A DNA stretch of 64,000 bases from DASZFV01 sp035549075 (GCA_035549075.1 DASZRT010000009.1:221473-285472); one strand, 5' to 3'. Shown: positions 33,446-42,462, numbered from the stretch's first letter. The notes: generated by a model not told the origin, from the letters alone. Translations and numbers: made by a program.

Positions 33446-34270
33446 CTAGAACCTGTAGCCGCGCCCGAACATCGACGCGAGCGATTGCGACGGCTGCTGC
33501 TCGTCGGGCTCGACGGCGTAGTAGCTCGACACGCCGTCGACGATGCCGACGACGATCGCCGCCGCGAAGACGACGACGGAGACGTTGTTGACGGCCTTGA
33601 GCGTGCGCGCCGAGTCGGCGTGCGTGCCGAAGTCGTGCGTGGGGTTGTCCCACGCGCGCAGCTGCGCGTAGGTGCCGATCGCCGTCGCGAGCGACAGGCC
33701 CTCGATCGTCGCGAGCGTGATGCCGCGGGCCTTGTGGCCCGCCTGGAACTGACCGGCGGGCGGCAAGAACGCGAGCGTGAGGCTCTTGCCGGGGCGGCTG
33801 CGCGCGGCCTCGTCGATCGCGGCGGCGTGGCGGCGGCGCACGTCCTCGAAGAACGCGACGACGTCGGGGCGGGTCGTCGTCGGATCGAGGCGGCTCTGCG
33901 GGCGCACCCGCAGCAGATCGAAGAACGCCGTCTCGGCGCCCTCGCGGCGGCCCGTGAGGAACAGGCCGATGCCGAGGTAGCGCAACGCCTGCGCGCGCTG
34001 CGCAGGCGTCGCCGAGAGCCGGCCCTCGGCGACGAGGCGCGCCGATTCGACGACGTCCTCCATCTCGCCGTACTCGTAGGCGGCGCGCGCGTGCTCGAGC
34101 GCCGAATCCGCGTCGGCGCTCGGCGGCCCCGGCAACGGCGCGGGCGCGGCTTGCCATGTGGGCGCCGGTGCGGTCGGCACCTTCGCGGCCGGCGGCGCGT
34201 CGGCGTGCGCGAGGCGCGGCGCGATCGCGAGCGCGAAAACGGCGGCGGCGGTTCGGCGCGAGGTCACCAC
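33446..34270 (-). CDS. Exported TPR-like protein with C-terminal membrane segment
   Basis: 274 residues. Signal peptide (TAAAVFALAIAPRLAHA), then helical repeats (ALEHARAAYEYGEMEDVVE, QALRYLGIGLFLTGRREGAE, LRVRPQSRLDPTTTRPDVV) of the TPR kind and a late hydrophobic helix (VSVVVFAAAIVVGIVDGV). This arrangement with RPDVVAFFE is common in myxobacterial envelope proteins, often next to Ser/Thr kinase genes as here. Start GTG 34270 or 34267. Confidence 0.7.
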   Translation of the reverse strand: MVTSRRTAAAVFALAIAPRLAHADAPPAAKVPTAPAPTWQAAPAPLPGPPSADADSALEHARAAYEYGEMEDVVESARLVAEGRLSATPAQRAQALRYLGIGLFLTGRREGAETAFFDLLRVRPQSRLDPTTTRPDVVAFFEDVRRRHAAAIDEAARSRPGKSLTLAFLPPAGQFQAGHKARGITLATIEGLSLATAIGTYAQLRAWDNPTHDFGTHADSARTLKAVNNVSVVVFAAAIVVGIVDGVSSYYAVEPDEQQPSQSLASMFGRGYRF

Positions 34271-34280
34271 CTGGAACGTA

Positions 34281-36014
34281 TCACTCCGGGCGCGCGAGCG
34301 TGGGCCGACCGTCGGCCCCCGGCACGACGATCACGTTGGGGTGCGTGCCGGCGCGCAGCTCGTACGTGCCCGCGAGCACGCGCGGGGCGCCGGGCAGCGT
34401 GCAGAAGATTTGGTGCGAGCCGACGGGCACGCCTTCGTAGATCGGGCGCAGCGCCGCGGGCCGATCGTCGAGCGACGGCGAGCAAAACCCTTCGCGCGCG
34501 CGCAGCGTGATGCCCGCGATCGGCGTCGCCGCCGGGGCGCGCGGCTCGGGCGCGGGCGGTGGCGTCGGCTCGGGCGCCGCCACGATGGCAGCGGGCTCCG
34601 GCGTCGGTGCGACCGTCGGCACGATCGCAGCGCTCGGCGCCGCATGCTTGCCGCGCGCGCGTTTGACGGGCGCGGGCGGCGGCGCGACCGCGACGGGCGC
34701 AGGGGCGACGAGCGGCGCAGGCGCGACCGCAACCGGCGGTTTCGCCGGTCGCGGCGCCGACGCCGGAACCGCCGCGATCGGCGCCGCCGACACGACGGCC
34801 GATCGCGCGCGCCACGCACGCACGCCTGCGACGGCGCCGCCCGCCACGACGACCGCACCCGCGATCCCTGCGACGCGCACCCAGCGCCGCCGCGACGAGA
34901 TCGTCGACAGCAGCGCCTCGGCGCCGCGATGCCCCGGCTCGTAAGCGAGCGCGCGGTTGATCTGCGCGAGGGCGCGCGACAGCTCGCCGCGACGTACGTG
35001 CCCGCGCGCTTTCACGACCGCCGCCTCCGCGACCGGCGCACCGATCGCGCGCGCCAACGCCGCGGCGTCGTCGTGCGCGGCGCGCACCGCCCCACCCTCG
35101 TCGCCGAGCTTCGGAACGGCGGCGGCGCTCGCCTCGACGACGGCGCGCAACGCCGCCGCCACGGCAGCCCCGTCGGCGAAGCGCTCTTCGGGCGCACGCT
35201 TGAGGCACCGCAGGATCACCTGCTCGAGCTCGGGCCCGACGCGCGCGTCGAGCTGCGACGGCCGCGGAAACTCGCCGCCCAAGATCGCCGCGATGACCGC
35301 TATCGGATCTTTCCCCGGGAACGGCGGCCGCCCCGTGATCATTTGGTACAGCGTCACGCCCAGCGAGAACACGTCGCTAGGCGGGCCGATCGTGCCGCTC
35401 TTCGCCTGCTCGGGCGACATGTACGCCGGCGAGCCCAAGATCGAGCCGGTCGCCGTCATCGTGTCGTCCTCGGTCATGCGCGCGATGCCGAAGTCCGTCA
35501 GCAGCACGCGCGCGCCGGCGCCCGCGAGATCGATCATGACGTTGTCGGGTTTGACGTCGCGGTGGACGATGCCGCGCGCGTGCGCCGCGCCCAGCGCCGC
35601 GGCGACGCGCGCCGCGATGATGGCGGCGACCTCGGGCACGAGCCGCCCGCCCGCGCGCTCGAGCAACCCGCGCAGCGTCGGCCCCTGCACGAGCTCGCTC
35701 ACGATGTACGCGGGCTCGCCGTCGCCGCCCGGCGCGTAGTCGAAGACGTCGACGATCGAGTCGTGCTTGAGCGCCGCGACCGCCTGCGCCTCGCGCCGGA
35801 AGCGCTTCTCGATGTCGCCGCGCCCCGTAAACGCCCCGTGCATCACCTTGAGCGCGACGTCGCGCTGCAGCTGCGGATCGAACGCGCGGTAAACGGTGGC
35901 CATGCCGCCACGGCCCACCTCGGCCGCGATCCGGTAGCGGCCCAGCGTCTTGCCGACGAGCCCGACGCGCCCGTCTGGCACAGCCCCGCTTTCGCCCGGC
36001 TCCGTGGAGGTCAC
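34281..36014 (-). CDS. Ser/Thr protein kinase (PknB-like) with membrane anchor and PEGA-like end
   Basis: 577 residues from GTG 36014. Kinase domain at about 20-280: G-loop VGRGGMATVYRAFD, Lys in VALKVMH, HRDVKPDNVM, DFGIARM, and SPEQ. A membrane segment follows (VAGIAGAVVVAGGAVAGV, around residue 400), then a Pro/Ala-rich region and a C-terminal part with ITLRAREGFCSP and RVLAGTYELRAGTH, close to PEGA repeats. Role: Hanks-type signalling from cytoplasm to envelope. A large inverted repeat lies between it and the divergent M16 gene. The adjacent TPR gene may share its promoter. Confidence 0.93.
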   Translation of the reverse strand: MTSTEPGESGAVPDGRVGLVGKTLGRYRIAAEVGRGGMATVYRAFDPQLQRDVALKVMHGAFTGRGDIEKRFRREAQAVAALKHDSIVDVFDYAPGGDGEPAYIVSELVQGPTLRGLLERAGGRLVPEVAAIIAARVAAALGAAHARGIVHRDVKPDNVMIDLAGAGARVLLTDFGIARMTEDDTMTATGSILGSPAYMSPEQAKSGTIGPPSDVFSLGVTLYQMITGRPPFPGKDPIAVIAAILGGEFPRPSQLDARVGPELEQVILRCLKRAPEERFADGAAVAAALRAVVEASAAAVPKLGDEGGAVRAAHDDAAALARAIGAPVAEAAVVKARGHVRRGELSRALAQINRALAYEPGHRGAEALLSTISSRRRWVRVAGIAGAVVVAGGAVAGVRAWRARSAVVSAAPIAAVPASAPRPAKPPVAVAPAPLVAPAPVAVAPPPAPVKRARGKHAAPSAAIVPTVAPTPEPAAIVAAPEPTPPPAPEPRAPAATPIAGITLRAREGFCSPSLDDRPAALRPIYEGVPVGSHQIFCTLPGAPRVLAGTYELRAGTHPNVIVVPGADGRPTLARPE

Positions 36015-36059
36015 CCGCCCAGGGTACTCGATTCTCGGGCGACCCACCCGAGCACCAGC

Positions 36060-36094
36060 GGTGTGAGAGACCGGCCCCCCCGATCTCTCACACC
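36060..36094. promoter_or_regulatory. Long inverted repeat in the kinase/M16 divergent region
   Basis: GGTGTGAGAGA, 13 bases, TCTCTCACACC: a perfect 11-bp dyad between divergent starts 36014 (kinase) and 36200 (M16). The spacer contains a C7 run. It could be an operator for a dimeric repressor or a hairpin in a long leader; nothing distinguishes these here. Confidence 0.5.
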
Positions 36095-36199
36095 GCCGTG
36101 CCCCCTAACCTGAAACCTCCCAGCGACGTGATTGAGAATACGTGCCGCATGTTTCTGGATCCTTTCGTCGTCGACGATCTCCTGTAAATTCGACAGCCC

Positions 36200-37492
36200 A
36201 TGCAGAAAGCGCCTTACCGCGTGTTCCGTTCGCGCCTGCCGAACGGCTTGCGGCTCGTGACCGTCGAAACACCTCACCTCCACACCGCGACCCTTTGCCT
36301 CTACGTGCGCGCCGGCTCGCGCTACGAGACGCCCGCCGACAACGGCCTCTCGCACTTCGTCGAGCACATGCTGTTCCGCGGCTCGTCGCGCTTCCCCAAT
36401 TCGCTCGCGCTCAACACCGCCATCGAAGATCTCGGCGGCACGCTCTACGCCGAGACGGGGCGCGACTATTCGCTGTATCAGATCCCGCTGCGCGCGGGCG
36501 ACATCGAGAGCGGCCTCGGGATCCTCGGCGATCTCTTCAGCACGCCGGCGTTCCGCGACATCGATCTCGAGCGGCAGATCATCCTCGAGGAGATCCTCGA
36601 GGACCTCGACGATCGCGGCCGCAACGTCAACGTCGACGATCTCTCGCGCGCCGTCGCGTGGGGCGATCACCCGCTGGGCTTCCCCATCACGGGCCCGCTC
36701 AAGAACGTGCGCCGCTTCTCGCCGGCCGACGTGCGCCGTCACTTCCGTCGCTTCTACGGCGCCGCCAACATGGTGCTGTGCGTGGCCGGGCCGCTGTCGC
36801 ACGAGCGCGTGTCGAAGTGGTCACGCGCCGCGTTCGCCGACGTGCCCGCCGGCGCGCGCCGCGAGCCCGCCGCGCCGAAGCCGGCCGGCCGGGGCCCGCG
36901 CTTCCGCTCCGTCTACAACGAGTCGGCGCAGGCGCAGGTGCAGATCGTCTTCCACGCGCTGCCCGAGACCGATCCCGATTACCAGGCGCTGCGCGCGCTC
37001 ATCCGCATCCTCGACGACGGCATGTCGACGCGGCTGCACTACCAGATCTGCGACCAGAAGGGCCTCGCCTACTCCGTCGCGGGCAGCCTGCACTCGTACC
37101 ACGACGCCGCGCTGCTGGAGATCGACGCCGCCTGCGCGCACGCCAAGCTGCCCGACCTCGTCCGCGAGGCGCTCGCGATCCTCACGCGCTTCCGCGACGA
37201 GCCCGTGAGCGAGGAAGAGCTCGGCAAGGCCAAGCATCGCTTCCTGAACGATCTCGAGAGCTGCTACGACGATCTCGACAGCCTCGCCGGCTGGTTCGGC
37301 GGCACCGAGCTCTTCTACCGGCCGCGCTCGCAGGAAGAGCGCGCCAAGGAGTTCGACCGCGTGAAGCCCGAGCACGTCCAGCGCGTCGCCCGCCGCGTGA
37401 TCACGCGCGAGCGCCTCAACGTCGCCGTCGTCGGCTCGATGAGCGCCTCGCTCACGAAGAAGGTCTCGGGCATCGTGAAAGAGTTCTCGTAA
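36200..37492 (+). CDS. M16-family zinc peptidase
   Basis: 430 residues. Inverted zinc motif HFVEHMLF (HxxEH) near residue 55 and the downstream Glu in ILEEILEDLDDRG; the second M16 domain begins about residue 240 with ALPETDPDYQALRALIRIL and has the R-Y pair region (GLAYSVAGS). Length equals a single-chain PqqL/MPP-beta-like protein. Role: processing of small peptides, cell location not clear because no signal peptide is visible. It converges on the DUF1592 gene with 3 bp between stops. Confidence 0.92.
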   Translation: MQKAPYRVFRSRLPNGLRLVTVETPHLHTATLCLYVRAGSRYETPADNGLSHFVEHMLFRGSSRFPNSLALNTAIEDLGGTLYAETGRDYSLYQIPLRAGDIESGLGILGDLFSTPAFRDIDLERQIILEEILEDLDDRGRNVNVDDLSRAVAWGDHPLGFPITGPLKNVRRFSPADVRRHFRRFYGAANMVLCVAGPLSHERVSKWSRAAFADVPAGARREPAAPKPAGRGPRFRSVYNESAQAQVQIVFHALPETDPDYQALRALIRILDDGMSTRLHYQICDQKGLAYSVAGSLHSYHDAALLEIDAACAHAKLPDLVREALAILTRFRDEPVSEEELGKAKHRFLNDLESCYDDLDSLAGWFGGTELFYRPRSQEERAKEFDRVKPEHVQRVARRVITRERLNVAVVGSMSASLTKKVSGIVKEFS

Positions 37493-37495
37493 CGA

Positions 37496-38707
37496 TCACG
37501 GCGAGAGAAACACGTCGCTCGTCAGGACGGCGACGACGAGCTCGCGAAGGTTCCCGCTGGGCGCGAACGCCGCATCGATCTTCGCGACCGAGGGCTCGTC
37601 GTTCGCGGTGAGCTCACGCCCGAGCGCAAAGCGCAGCCACTGCCTCGCGAAGCAGTCCTGAGCCGCGGGAGCGCCCGCGAGGAGAGTGGCCAGCGCGACC
37701 GGACCGTCGACGGCTTGAACGGCCAAGTCGCCGGCGTTGCCGGCCATCGTCGGAACCTCGATTTGCAGCGCGGACGTGTCGACGGGGACCCCGTCATCCT
37801 CGGCGCGCGCACGACCGATGGCGTCGAACCCTTCGAACGCGAAGCCGGGCGGATCGAACACTTTGTGACACGCTGAACACGACGCCTCGTCCGTGTCCAC
37901 CGCGAGGGCCTGTCGCAAAGTCTCGGCGGGGGGCGTGAGGTTGACCGGCGGCAACCCGGGTGGCGGGAGCGGGACCTCCAGGCAAAAGAGCGCACGATCG
38001 ATCTGCGCGCCCCGGTGCGAGGGGCTGTTTCGGGTCGCGAAGGACCCGAGCACCTGGAGCGCCGGCTGCGTCAGGAGGCCCGCGCGCTGCTGCGGCGGCA
38101 GGTCGACGCGCCTGAGGTCGTCTCCGACGACCCCCGGCACGCCGTAGATCGTCGCGAGCCGCTCGTTGAGGAAGCTGAACGGCGCCGTCATGAGCGTCCG
38201 GAACGAGTCGTTCATCGTGAGCGTCACCTCGACGCCGAACCGGGTCGTCTCGTTCGCCATGTCGGCCGCGAGCGCGGGGCTGAATTCGGGGAACAGCGTC
38301 GGGTCTTTCGTCGTGGTGGCGACGTCGTCGAGGTCGAGCCACCAGCGATAGAAGGCGCCGACGCCGATGGTCGCGCGCGGATCGGCGAGCATCGCGCGCA
38401 CGAGATCGGCGAACCCGGACGCCGACGAGAGGCGGGCCGCTTGGGCGACGAGCCCGGCGTCCGGCTCCTGCCGCCAGAGCACGGCGGCCACGTGCGTGAT
38501 CGCTCCCGCCGGGATGACGAAGGCCGCCGGAACGGTCGTGCCCGCGGCGCCCGAGGCTCCCCCCGTCGAGACGGCGCCTCCCGTCCCCGAAGCGCCCGCC
38601 CCGGCGCGCCCACCAGCTCCACCGGCACCGGCTCCGTCGTCCGTGAGCGCGCGCGAACCGCAGGCCGCCAACAGACCGAACGCCAGCCCGAGCCACCAAG
38701 CTCTCAT
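37496..38707 (-). CDS. DUF1592/DUF1588-family lipoprotein with c-type haem motif
   Basis: 403 residues: lipobox (GLLAACGSR), Gly/Ala-rich spacer, then DUF1592 (FYRWWLDLDD, LMTAPFSFLNERLA), DUF1588 (RAGLLTQPALQVLGSFATRN, SPSHRGAQIDRALFC) with CSACH for covalent haem, then a DUF1585-like end. Shorter than typical full-length members (often over 600 residues) and lacks the N-terminal DUF1587 part. Such proteins usually lie beside DUF1552 genes; the only one here is 32 kb away. Presumed extracytoplasmic redox or polymer-degrading role. Confidence 0.85.
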   Translation of the reverse strand: MRAWWLGLAFGLLAACGSRALTDDGAGAGGAGGRAGAGASGTGGAVSTGGASGAAGTTVPAAFVIPAGAITHVAAVLWRQEPDAGLVAQAARLSSASGFADLVRAMLADPRATIGVGAFYRWWLDLDDVATTTKDPTLFPEFSPALAADMANETTRFGVEVTLTMNDSFRTLMTAPFSFLNERLATIYGVPGVVGDDLRRVDLPPQQRAGLLTQPALQVLGSFATRNSPSHRGAQIDRALFCLEVPLPPPGLPPVNLTPPAETLRQALAVDTDEASCSACHKVFDPPGFAFEGFDAIGRARAEDDGVPVDTSALQIEVPTMAGNAGDLAVQAVDGPVALATLLAGAPAAQDCFARQWLRFALGRELTANDEPSVAKIDAAFAPSGNLRELVVAVLTSDVFLSP

Positions 38708-38927
38708 GGCGAGAGTCGATCGACCCGGGCGCGATTGACGACCAGGCGGCGACGCCGGCGGACAATCCGCCCGACCACTCGGTCAAATCGCCCGAGCGGC
38801 GTAGGACGATTCGGCCGATCTCAGGCCCACGCGCGCGACCGTTCGCGCAGCTTCGCGCTGGCCCGTTCGTTGCCTTGGCGCGAGGGACCGCGAGCGAACC
38901 GCGGCCTCAAACGAAAGGCGACGACCC

Positions 38928-39527
38928 ATGCGAACGAACCTTCGAGCCCTCACGCGCGCGCTGACGATCGTGGTCGCGGCGACGACCTGCGCAACGGCGC
39001 CACGCCCGGCGGCGGCACAAGAGATCACCGTGACCGAGACCGGCGGCCAGCGCAGCGCCGGCGGCGCCAAGACGTCGCTCGAGTTCGCGTCGATCACCGA
39101 CGAGAACGTGCCCGTCAACCGCGTCATCGCGTCGGCGACGTCGACGACCGGGAACAGCGCGATGGGCTTCACCACGCTCTGCACGACGCCGTGCAAGCTC
39201 GACGTCGACCCCGGCTTCTACCGCCTGCGCTTCGGCGGCGGCAGCGCCTTCGATCCCGGCGTCGACCTCAGCGTCAACGGCGGCCGCCACGCGTACGACG
39301 TCCGTCCCACGCGCTACGGGTGCCTCCTCGGCGGCATCGGGCTCGCGTCGGCGGGCCTGCTCGTCGGGATCATGGGCTTCGCCGTCACCGAAGGCAGCTA
39401 CGCGGACGGCACCAACCACGTCTCGACCGCCGGCCGCGTGATGAACGTGACCGGCCTCGTCGCGACGCTCCTCGGCGGGTACCTCGCGTTCGGCCCGGGG
39501 CTCGGCAAGGTCGAAGAGCGGCGCTAG
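38928..39527 (+). CDS. Exported hypothetical protein with C-terminal membrane helices (199 aa)
   Basis: Signal peptide ending APRPAAAQ, then a beta-type region (TTLCTTPCKLDVDPGFYRLR, like a PEGA-type surface domain) and two hydrophobic stretches (LLGGIGLASAGLLVGIMGFAV and VMNVTGLVATLLGGYLAFG). The CxxxxC pair suggests a disulphide. Not recognised further. GGCGACGACCC precedes the ATG at 38928. It converges on the DsbD-like gene with a 4-bp overlap. The 220 bp upstream hold no gene. Confidence 0.6.
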   Translation: MRTNLRALTRALTIVVAATTCATAPRPAAAQEITVTETGGQRSAGGAKTSLEFASITDENVPVNRVIASATSTTGNSAMGFTTLCTTPCKLDVDPGFYRLRFGGGSAFDPGVDLSVNGGRHAYDVRPTRYGCLLGGIGLASAGLLVGIMGFAVTEGSYADGTNHVSTAGRVMNVTGLVATLLGGYLAFGPGLGKVEERR

Positions 39528-39997
39528 GCCTTCTTCTTCGGCTTCGCCTTCTTGCCGGGCTTCGCCTTTTCGGGAGCGGCGGCCGCGGCGACGTCGATGT
39601 TCAGCGACAGCGTCTCCTTGACCGGCTTGCAGGCGACGGTGCCCTGGCAGATCACGAAGCGCGCTTCGACCGGGATGACCTTCGTGCCGACCTCGCTGGC
39701 CTCGAAGGCGACGTCGAAGCGCGCGCTCTCTTCGGTGCTGGCGGCGAGGTCGGCGCGCGCGAGCTTCGTCTTCGGGAGGGTCACGCCCGGCGGCGGCGTC
39801 AGCGCGAGGGTGATGGGCGCCTCGCCGTTGACGTGCCAGCCGTGGAGGGCTTCGAGGGTCACGCTGGCCGTGCCCTTGGCGCCGACGGCGGCCTTCGGCT
39901 CGGTCTTTTTGATCTCGTAAAGCTTGTCTTCGGCGCGCGCGCCGGACGCAACCGAGAGGGCGGCCGTGACGATGAGGGCGGTGACGATGCGGTTCAT
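39524..39997 (-). CDS. Periplasmic DsbD alpha-domain-like protein
   Basis: 157 residues: signal peptide (ALIVTAALSVASGARA), immunoglobulin-like body (LYEIKKTEPKAAVGAKGTA, GWHVNGEAPITLAL) and a Cys pair RFVICQGTVACKPVKETL as in the N-terminal domain of thiol:disulphide interchange protein DsbD. The end is a Lys/Pro/Ala tail. A stand-alone domain of this kind may pass electrons to periplasmic partners. No DsbD membrane domain is adjacent. Confidence 0.65.
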   Translation of the reverse strand: MNRIVTALIVTAALSVASGARAEDKLYEIKKTEPKAAVGAKGTASVTLEALHGWHVNGEAPITLALTPPPGVTLPKTKLARADLAASTEESARFDVAFEASEVGTKVIPVEARFVICQGTVACKPVKETLSLNIDVAAAAAPEKAKPGKKAKPKKKA

Positions 39998-40051
39998 GGG
40001 CTCTTTTTAGCCTCTAGAAACGCCTTCGTCCAAGTGTGTCAATGTGACCAT

Positions 40052-40080
40052 TTGACCGGAAACGTAGTTACATGTAGTTA
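40052..40080 (+). promoter_or_regulatory. Sigma-70-type promoter before the PilZ gene
   Basis: TTGACC (40052-40057), 17-bp spacer, then TAGTTA (40075-40080), 12 bp before ATG 40092. The spacer and -10 contain a direct repeat GTAGTTA (40064-40070 and 40074-40080), spaced 10 bp. AT-rich for this genome, so noticeable; the very short leader is unusual. Confidence 0.5.
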
Positions 40081-40091
40081 TAGGGCCCACC

Positions 40092-40430
40092 ATGAACACG
40101 AAGCGATTTTGGTCCCCCTCCGTTCATGACCGTCGCGCACGCCGCCGTATGCCGGCCAGCTTCTACGCCGTCGAGCTCGCCGGGAGCGGGCGTTACCTCC
40201 GCCGCGTCGAGAACGTCTCGCGCGACGGCCTCCTGCTCCAGAGCCCTTTCGGCGACGAGCAGATCGGCCAGATCGTCGAGCTCGAGCTGCCGCGCAGTTC
40301 CGAAAGCGAGCCCGTGCACGTGAAGACCGAGGTCGTCTACGTGACGGCGCAGGGCCAAGTCGGCGTGCGCCGCCTCGACTCGACGTCGCCGTTGCCCGTC
40401 GAGGCTTTGGGGGGTCGCGAAACGCTGTAG
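40092..40430 (+). CDS. PilZ-domain protein
   Basis: 112 residues. The c-di-GMP motif appears as RRARRRMP followed about 30 residues later by NVSRDGLLLQ (loosely RxxxR plus xSxxG). The rest is a short beta barrel (GQIVELELPRS, VKTEVVYVTAQGQVGVRRL). Single-domain PilZ proteins serve as c-di-GMP adaptors in motility and envelope control. Promoter-like sequence lies just upstream; the next gene starts 16 bp after. Confidence 0.75.
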   Translation: MNTKRFWSPSVHDRRARRRMPASFYAVELAGSGRYLRRVENVSRDGLLLQSPFGDEQIGQIVELELPRSSESEPVHVKTEVVYVTAQGQVGVRRLDSTSPLPVEALGGRETL

Positions 40431-40445
40431 TACACTCGTCGCGCC

Positions 40446-40709
40446 ATGGCTCTCATCGACAAGCCCGAGCGCGCCCGACAGCTCGCCCGCGCCATCGCCT
40501 CGGACCTCACGCTCTACCACGACAAGAAGATCGTCGAGGGCATCGAGAACGACACGCTGTTCGACTCGATGAGCGGCGAAATCGAAGAGGGACGCGCGCT
40601 CTTCAAGAGCCGCGTCACGCCAGAGATCTTCGCCCAGGGGCACTACGATCGCGCGCTGTGCGACGTCATGCTCAAGGCGAAGGGCAGCGTCAAGTCGCGC
40701 ATCTGGTAG
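40446..40709 (+). CDS. Small conserved-looking protein (87 aa)
   Basis: MALIDKPERARQLARAIASD, then a helical acidic body (KIVEGIENDTLFDSMSGE) and LCDVMLKAKGSVKSRIW. No family named. Located between PilZ and rluD genes on the same strand (16 bp before, 15 bp after), so co-transcribed. The charged helical pattern suggests a cytoplasmic adaptor-like protein; this is a guess. Confidence 0.7.
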   Translation: MALIDKPERARQLARAIASDLTLYHDKKIVEGIENDTLFDSMSGEIEEGRALFKSRVTPEIFAQGHYDRALCDVMLKAKGSVKSRIW

Positions 40710-40723
40710 CGGAGGCGGCGGCC

Positions 40724-41674
40724 TTGGCGGCCCGGCGGATCGTGGTCGCACCCGACGTCGCGGGCCAGCGGGTCGATCTCTTCCTCGCGGGCGCTATCCC
40801 CGAGGTCTCGCGCTCGCAGCTGTCGCGACACGTGGCCGAAGGCGCCGTCACCGTCAACGGCGGCGCGACCGCGCCGTCGCGCAAGCTGCGCGCGGGCGAC
40901 GTCGTCGAGTGGACGCCGCCGCCGGCCGCGCCCACGGAGATCGTCGCCGAGGAGATCCCGCTCGCGATCGTCCACGAAGATCGTTGGCTGGTCGTCGTCG
41001 ACAAGCCGGCGGGGCTCGTCGTGCACCCGGCCGCGGGGCACGAGGCGGGCACGCTGGTGAACGCGCTGCTCGCGCACTGCCGCGACCTGCGCGGCATCGG
41101 CGGCGAGCTGAGGCCGGGCATCGTCCACCGCATCGACAAGGACACGTCGGGGTTGCTGGTCGTCGCGAAGGACGACGCGACGATGAACGCGCTCGGCGCC
41201 GCCTTCAAGGCCCACGACATCGAGCGCGTCTACGAGGCGCTCGTCGTGGGCAAGCCGCCCGGACCCGGGGGCCGCGTCGACACGATGTACGGGCGCGATC
41301 CCAAGGACCGGAAGAAGTTCTCGAGCCGCGTGCGCACGGGCAAGCGCGCCGTCACCAACTGGAAGGTCATCGAGACCTTCGCGGGCGCGGCGCGCGTCGA
41401 GGCGCGGCTCGAGACGGGCCGCACGCACCAGGTGCGCGTGCACATGGCGGCGCTCGGGCTGCCGCTGCTCGGCGACAAGACCTACGGCAAGCCGCCGCGC
41501 GATCCGGCGCTGCGGCCGATCGCCGAGGAATTGGCGCGACAGGCGCTGCACGCGCGCGTGCTCGGCTTCGTGCACCCGGCGACAGGCGAGACGATGTCGT
41601 TCTCGTCGGAGCCGCCCGCCGACATGAAGCGTGCGCTCGCGGCGTTGCGTGCGCTCGGGAAGGACGCCGCGTGA
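40724..41674 (+). CDS. rluD: 23S rRNA pseudouridine synthase, RluD type
   Basis: 316 residues from TTG 40724, chosen because GGAGG stands at 40711-40715 with an 8-base spacing; GTG 40742 is an alternative. An S4 RNA-binding domain occupies the first 70 residues (RVDLFLAG, SRSQLSRHVAEGAVTVNG) and the RluA-type catalytic domain follows with HRIDKDTSGLLVVAK (catalytic Asp), RVYEALVVG, and RTHQVRVHMAALGLPLLGD. It modifies helix 69 of 23S rRNA in the family. The stop overlaps the next gene start (GTGA). Confidence 0.95.
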   Translation: MAARRIVVAPDVAGQRVDLFLAGAIPEVSRSQLSRHVAEGAVTVNGGATAPSRKLRAGDVVEWTPPPAAPTEIVAEEIPLAIVHEDRWLVVVDKPAGLVVHPAAGHEAGTLVNALLAHCRDLRGIGGELRPGIVHRIDKDTSGLLVVAKDDATMNALGAAFKAHDIERVYEALVVGKPPGPGGRVDTMYGRDPKDRKKFSSRVRTGKRAVTNWKVIETFAGAARVEARLETGRTHQVRVHMAALGLPLLGDKTYGKPPRDPALRPIAEELARQALHARVLGFVHPATGETMSFSSEPPADMKRALAALRALGKDAA

Positions 41675-42462
41675 TCAACAGGTCGTTCGACGGCGTGCCG
41701 CTGCTGCAGTCGGCGCTCATCGGTCCGCCCTTTCGCCACGGCTTCACGACGCGCGCGGGCGGCGTGAGCCCGCCGCCGCAGGACTCGTTGAACGTCGGCG
41801 GCAAGTGGGGCGACGCGCCCGAGAACGTCGCCGAGAACCGCCGCCGCATCGCGCGCGCCGCCGGAGCGCCGCTCTTCGTCGCGACGCAGGTCCACGGCGC
41901 CGACGTCGCGCGCGTGCACGCGAACGACACACCGGCCGACGTCGCCGGCGCGCGCGTCGACGCGCTCGTCACCGATCGCGCGGACGTCGCGCTCGCGATC
42001 TTCGTCGCCGACTGCATCCCCGCGCTCATCGCCGATCCGCGCACGGGCGCGATCGCCGCGGCGCACGCCGGCTGGCGCGGCACCGTCGCCGGCGTGCTGC
42101 CCGCCGCCGTGCGCGCCCTCGCCGCCCACTTCGGCGCGAGCCCCGCCGACCTGCGCGTCGCGCTCGGCCCCGCGATCGGGCCGTGCTGCTTCGAGGTGGG
42201 CCCCGAGGTCGTCGCCGCCTTCGAAGACGCCCTCCCCGGCGCGCGGCCCGCCGGCGTCATCGTCGAAGGCCCGCCCGGCGGCAAGCCCCGCGTCGATCTC
42301 AAACGCGCCAACGCGATCCTCCTCGAGCGCGCCGGCGTCGACCCCGCCAACGTCGACGCCGGCCCCGAGTGCACCGCCAGCGATCCCACTCGCTTCTTTT
42401 CCTACCGCCGCGACAGGGGCCGCACGGGGCAACACCTCGGCGTCATCGCCCGATCGGCGTAA
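41671..42462 (+). CDS. pgeF: Polyphenol oxidase-fold (YfiH/PgeF) protein
   Basis: 263 residues from GTG 41671, overlapping the rluD stop by 4 bp. Metal site residues visible in TQVHGADV (His), FVADCIPAL (Cys) and AAHAGWRGTV (His), plus the C-terminal SYRRDRGRTGQHLGVI. PgeF removes misincorporated residues from peptidoglycan precursors in E. coli; purine nucleoside phosphorylase-like activity is also known for the family. The rluD-pgeF order is conserved in many bacteria. A hairpin follows. Confidence 0.93.
   Translation: MINRSFDGVPLLQSALIGPPFRHGFTTRAGGVSPPPQDSLNVGGKWGDAPENVAENRRRIARAAGAPLFVATQVHGADVARVHANDTPADVAGARVDALVTDRADVALAIFVADCIPALIADPRTGAIAAAHAGWRGTVAGVLPAAVRALAAHFGASPADLRVALGPAIGPCCFEVGPEVVAAFEDALPGARPAGVIVEGPPGGKPRVDLKRANAILLERAGVDPANVDAGPECTASDPTRFFSYRRDRGRTGQHLGVIARSA

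Noticed and set aside
32466..34157. 563-codon patatin frame
   Set aside because: The N-terminal 250 codons are the antisense-frame shadow of the neighbouring TPR-like gene on the same strand; the lipase begins at TTG 33416.
40446..40709. BMC-P vertex protein
   Set aside because: Size is right, but the sequence is helical and acidic and has no resemblance to the EutN/CcmL beta barrel.
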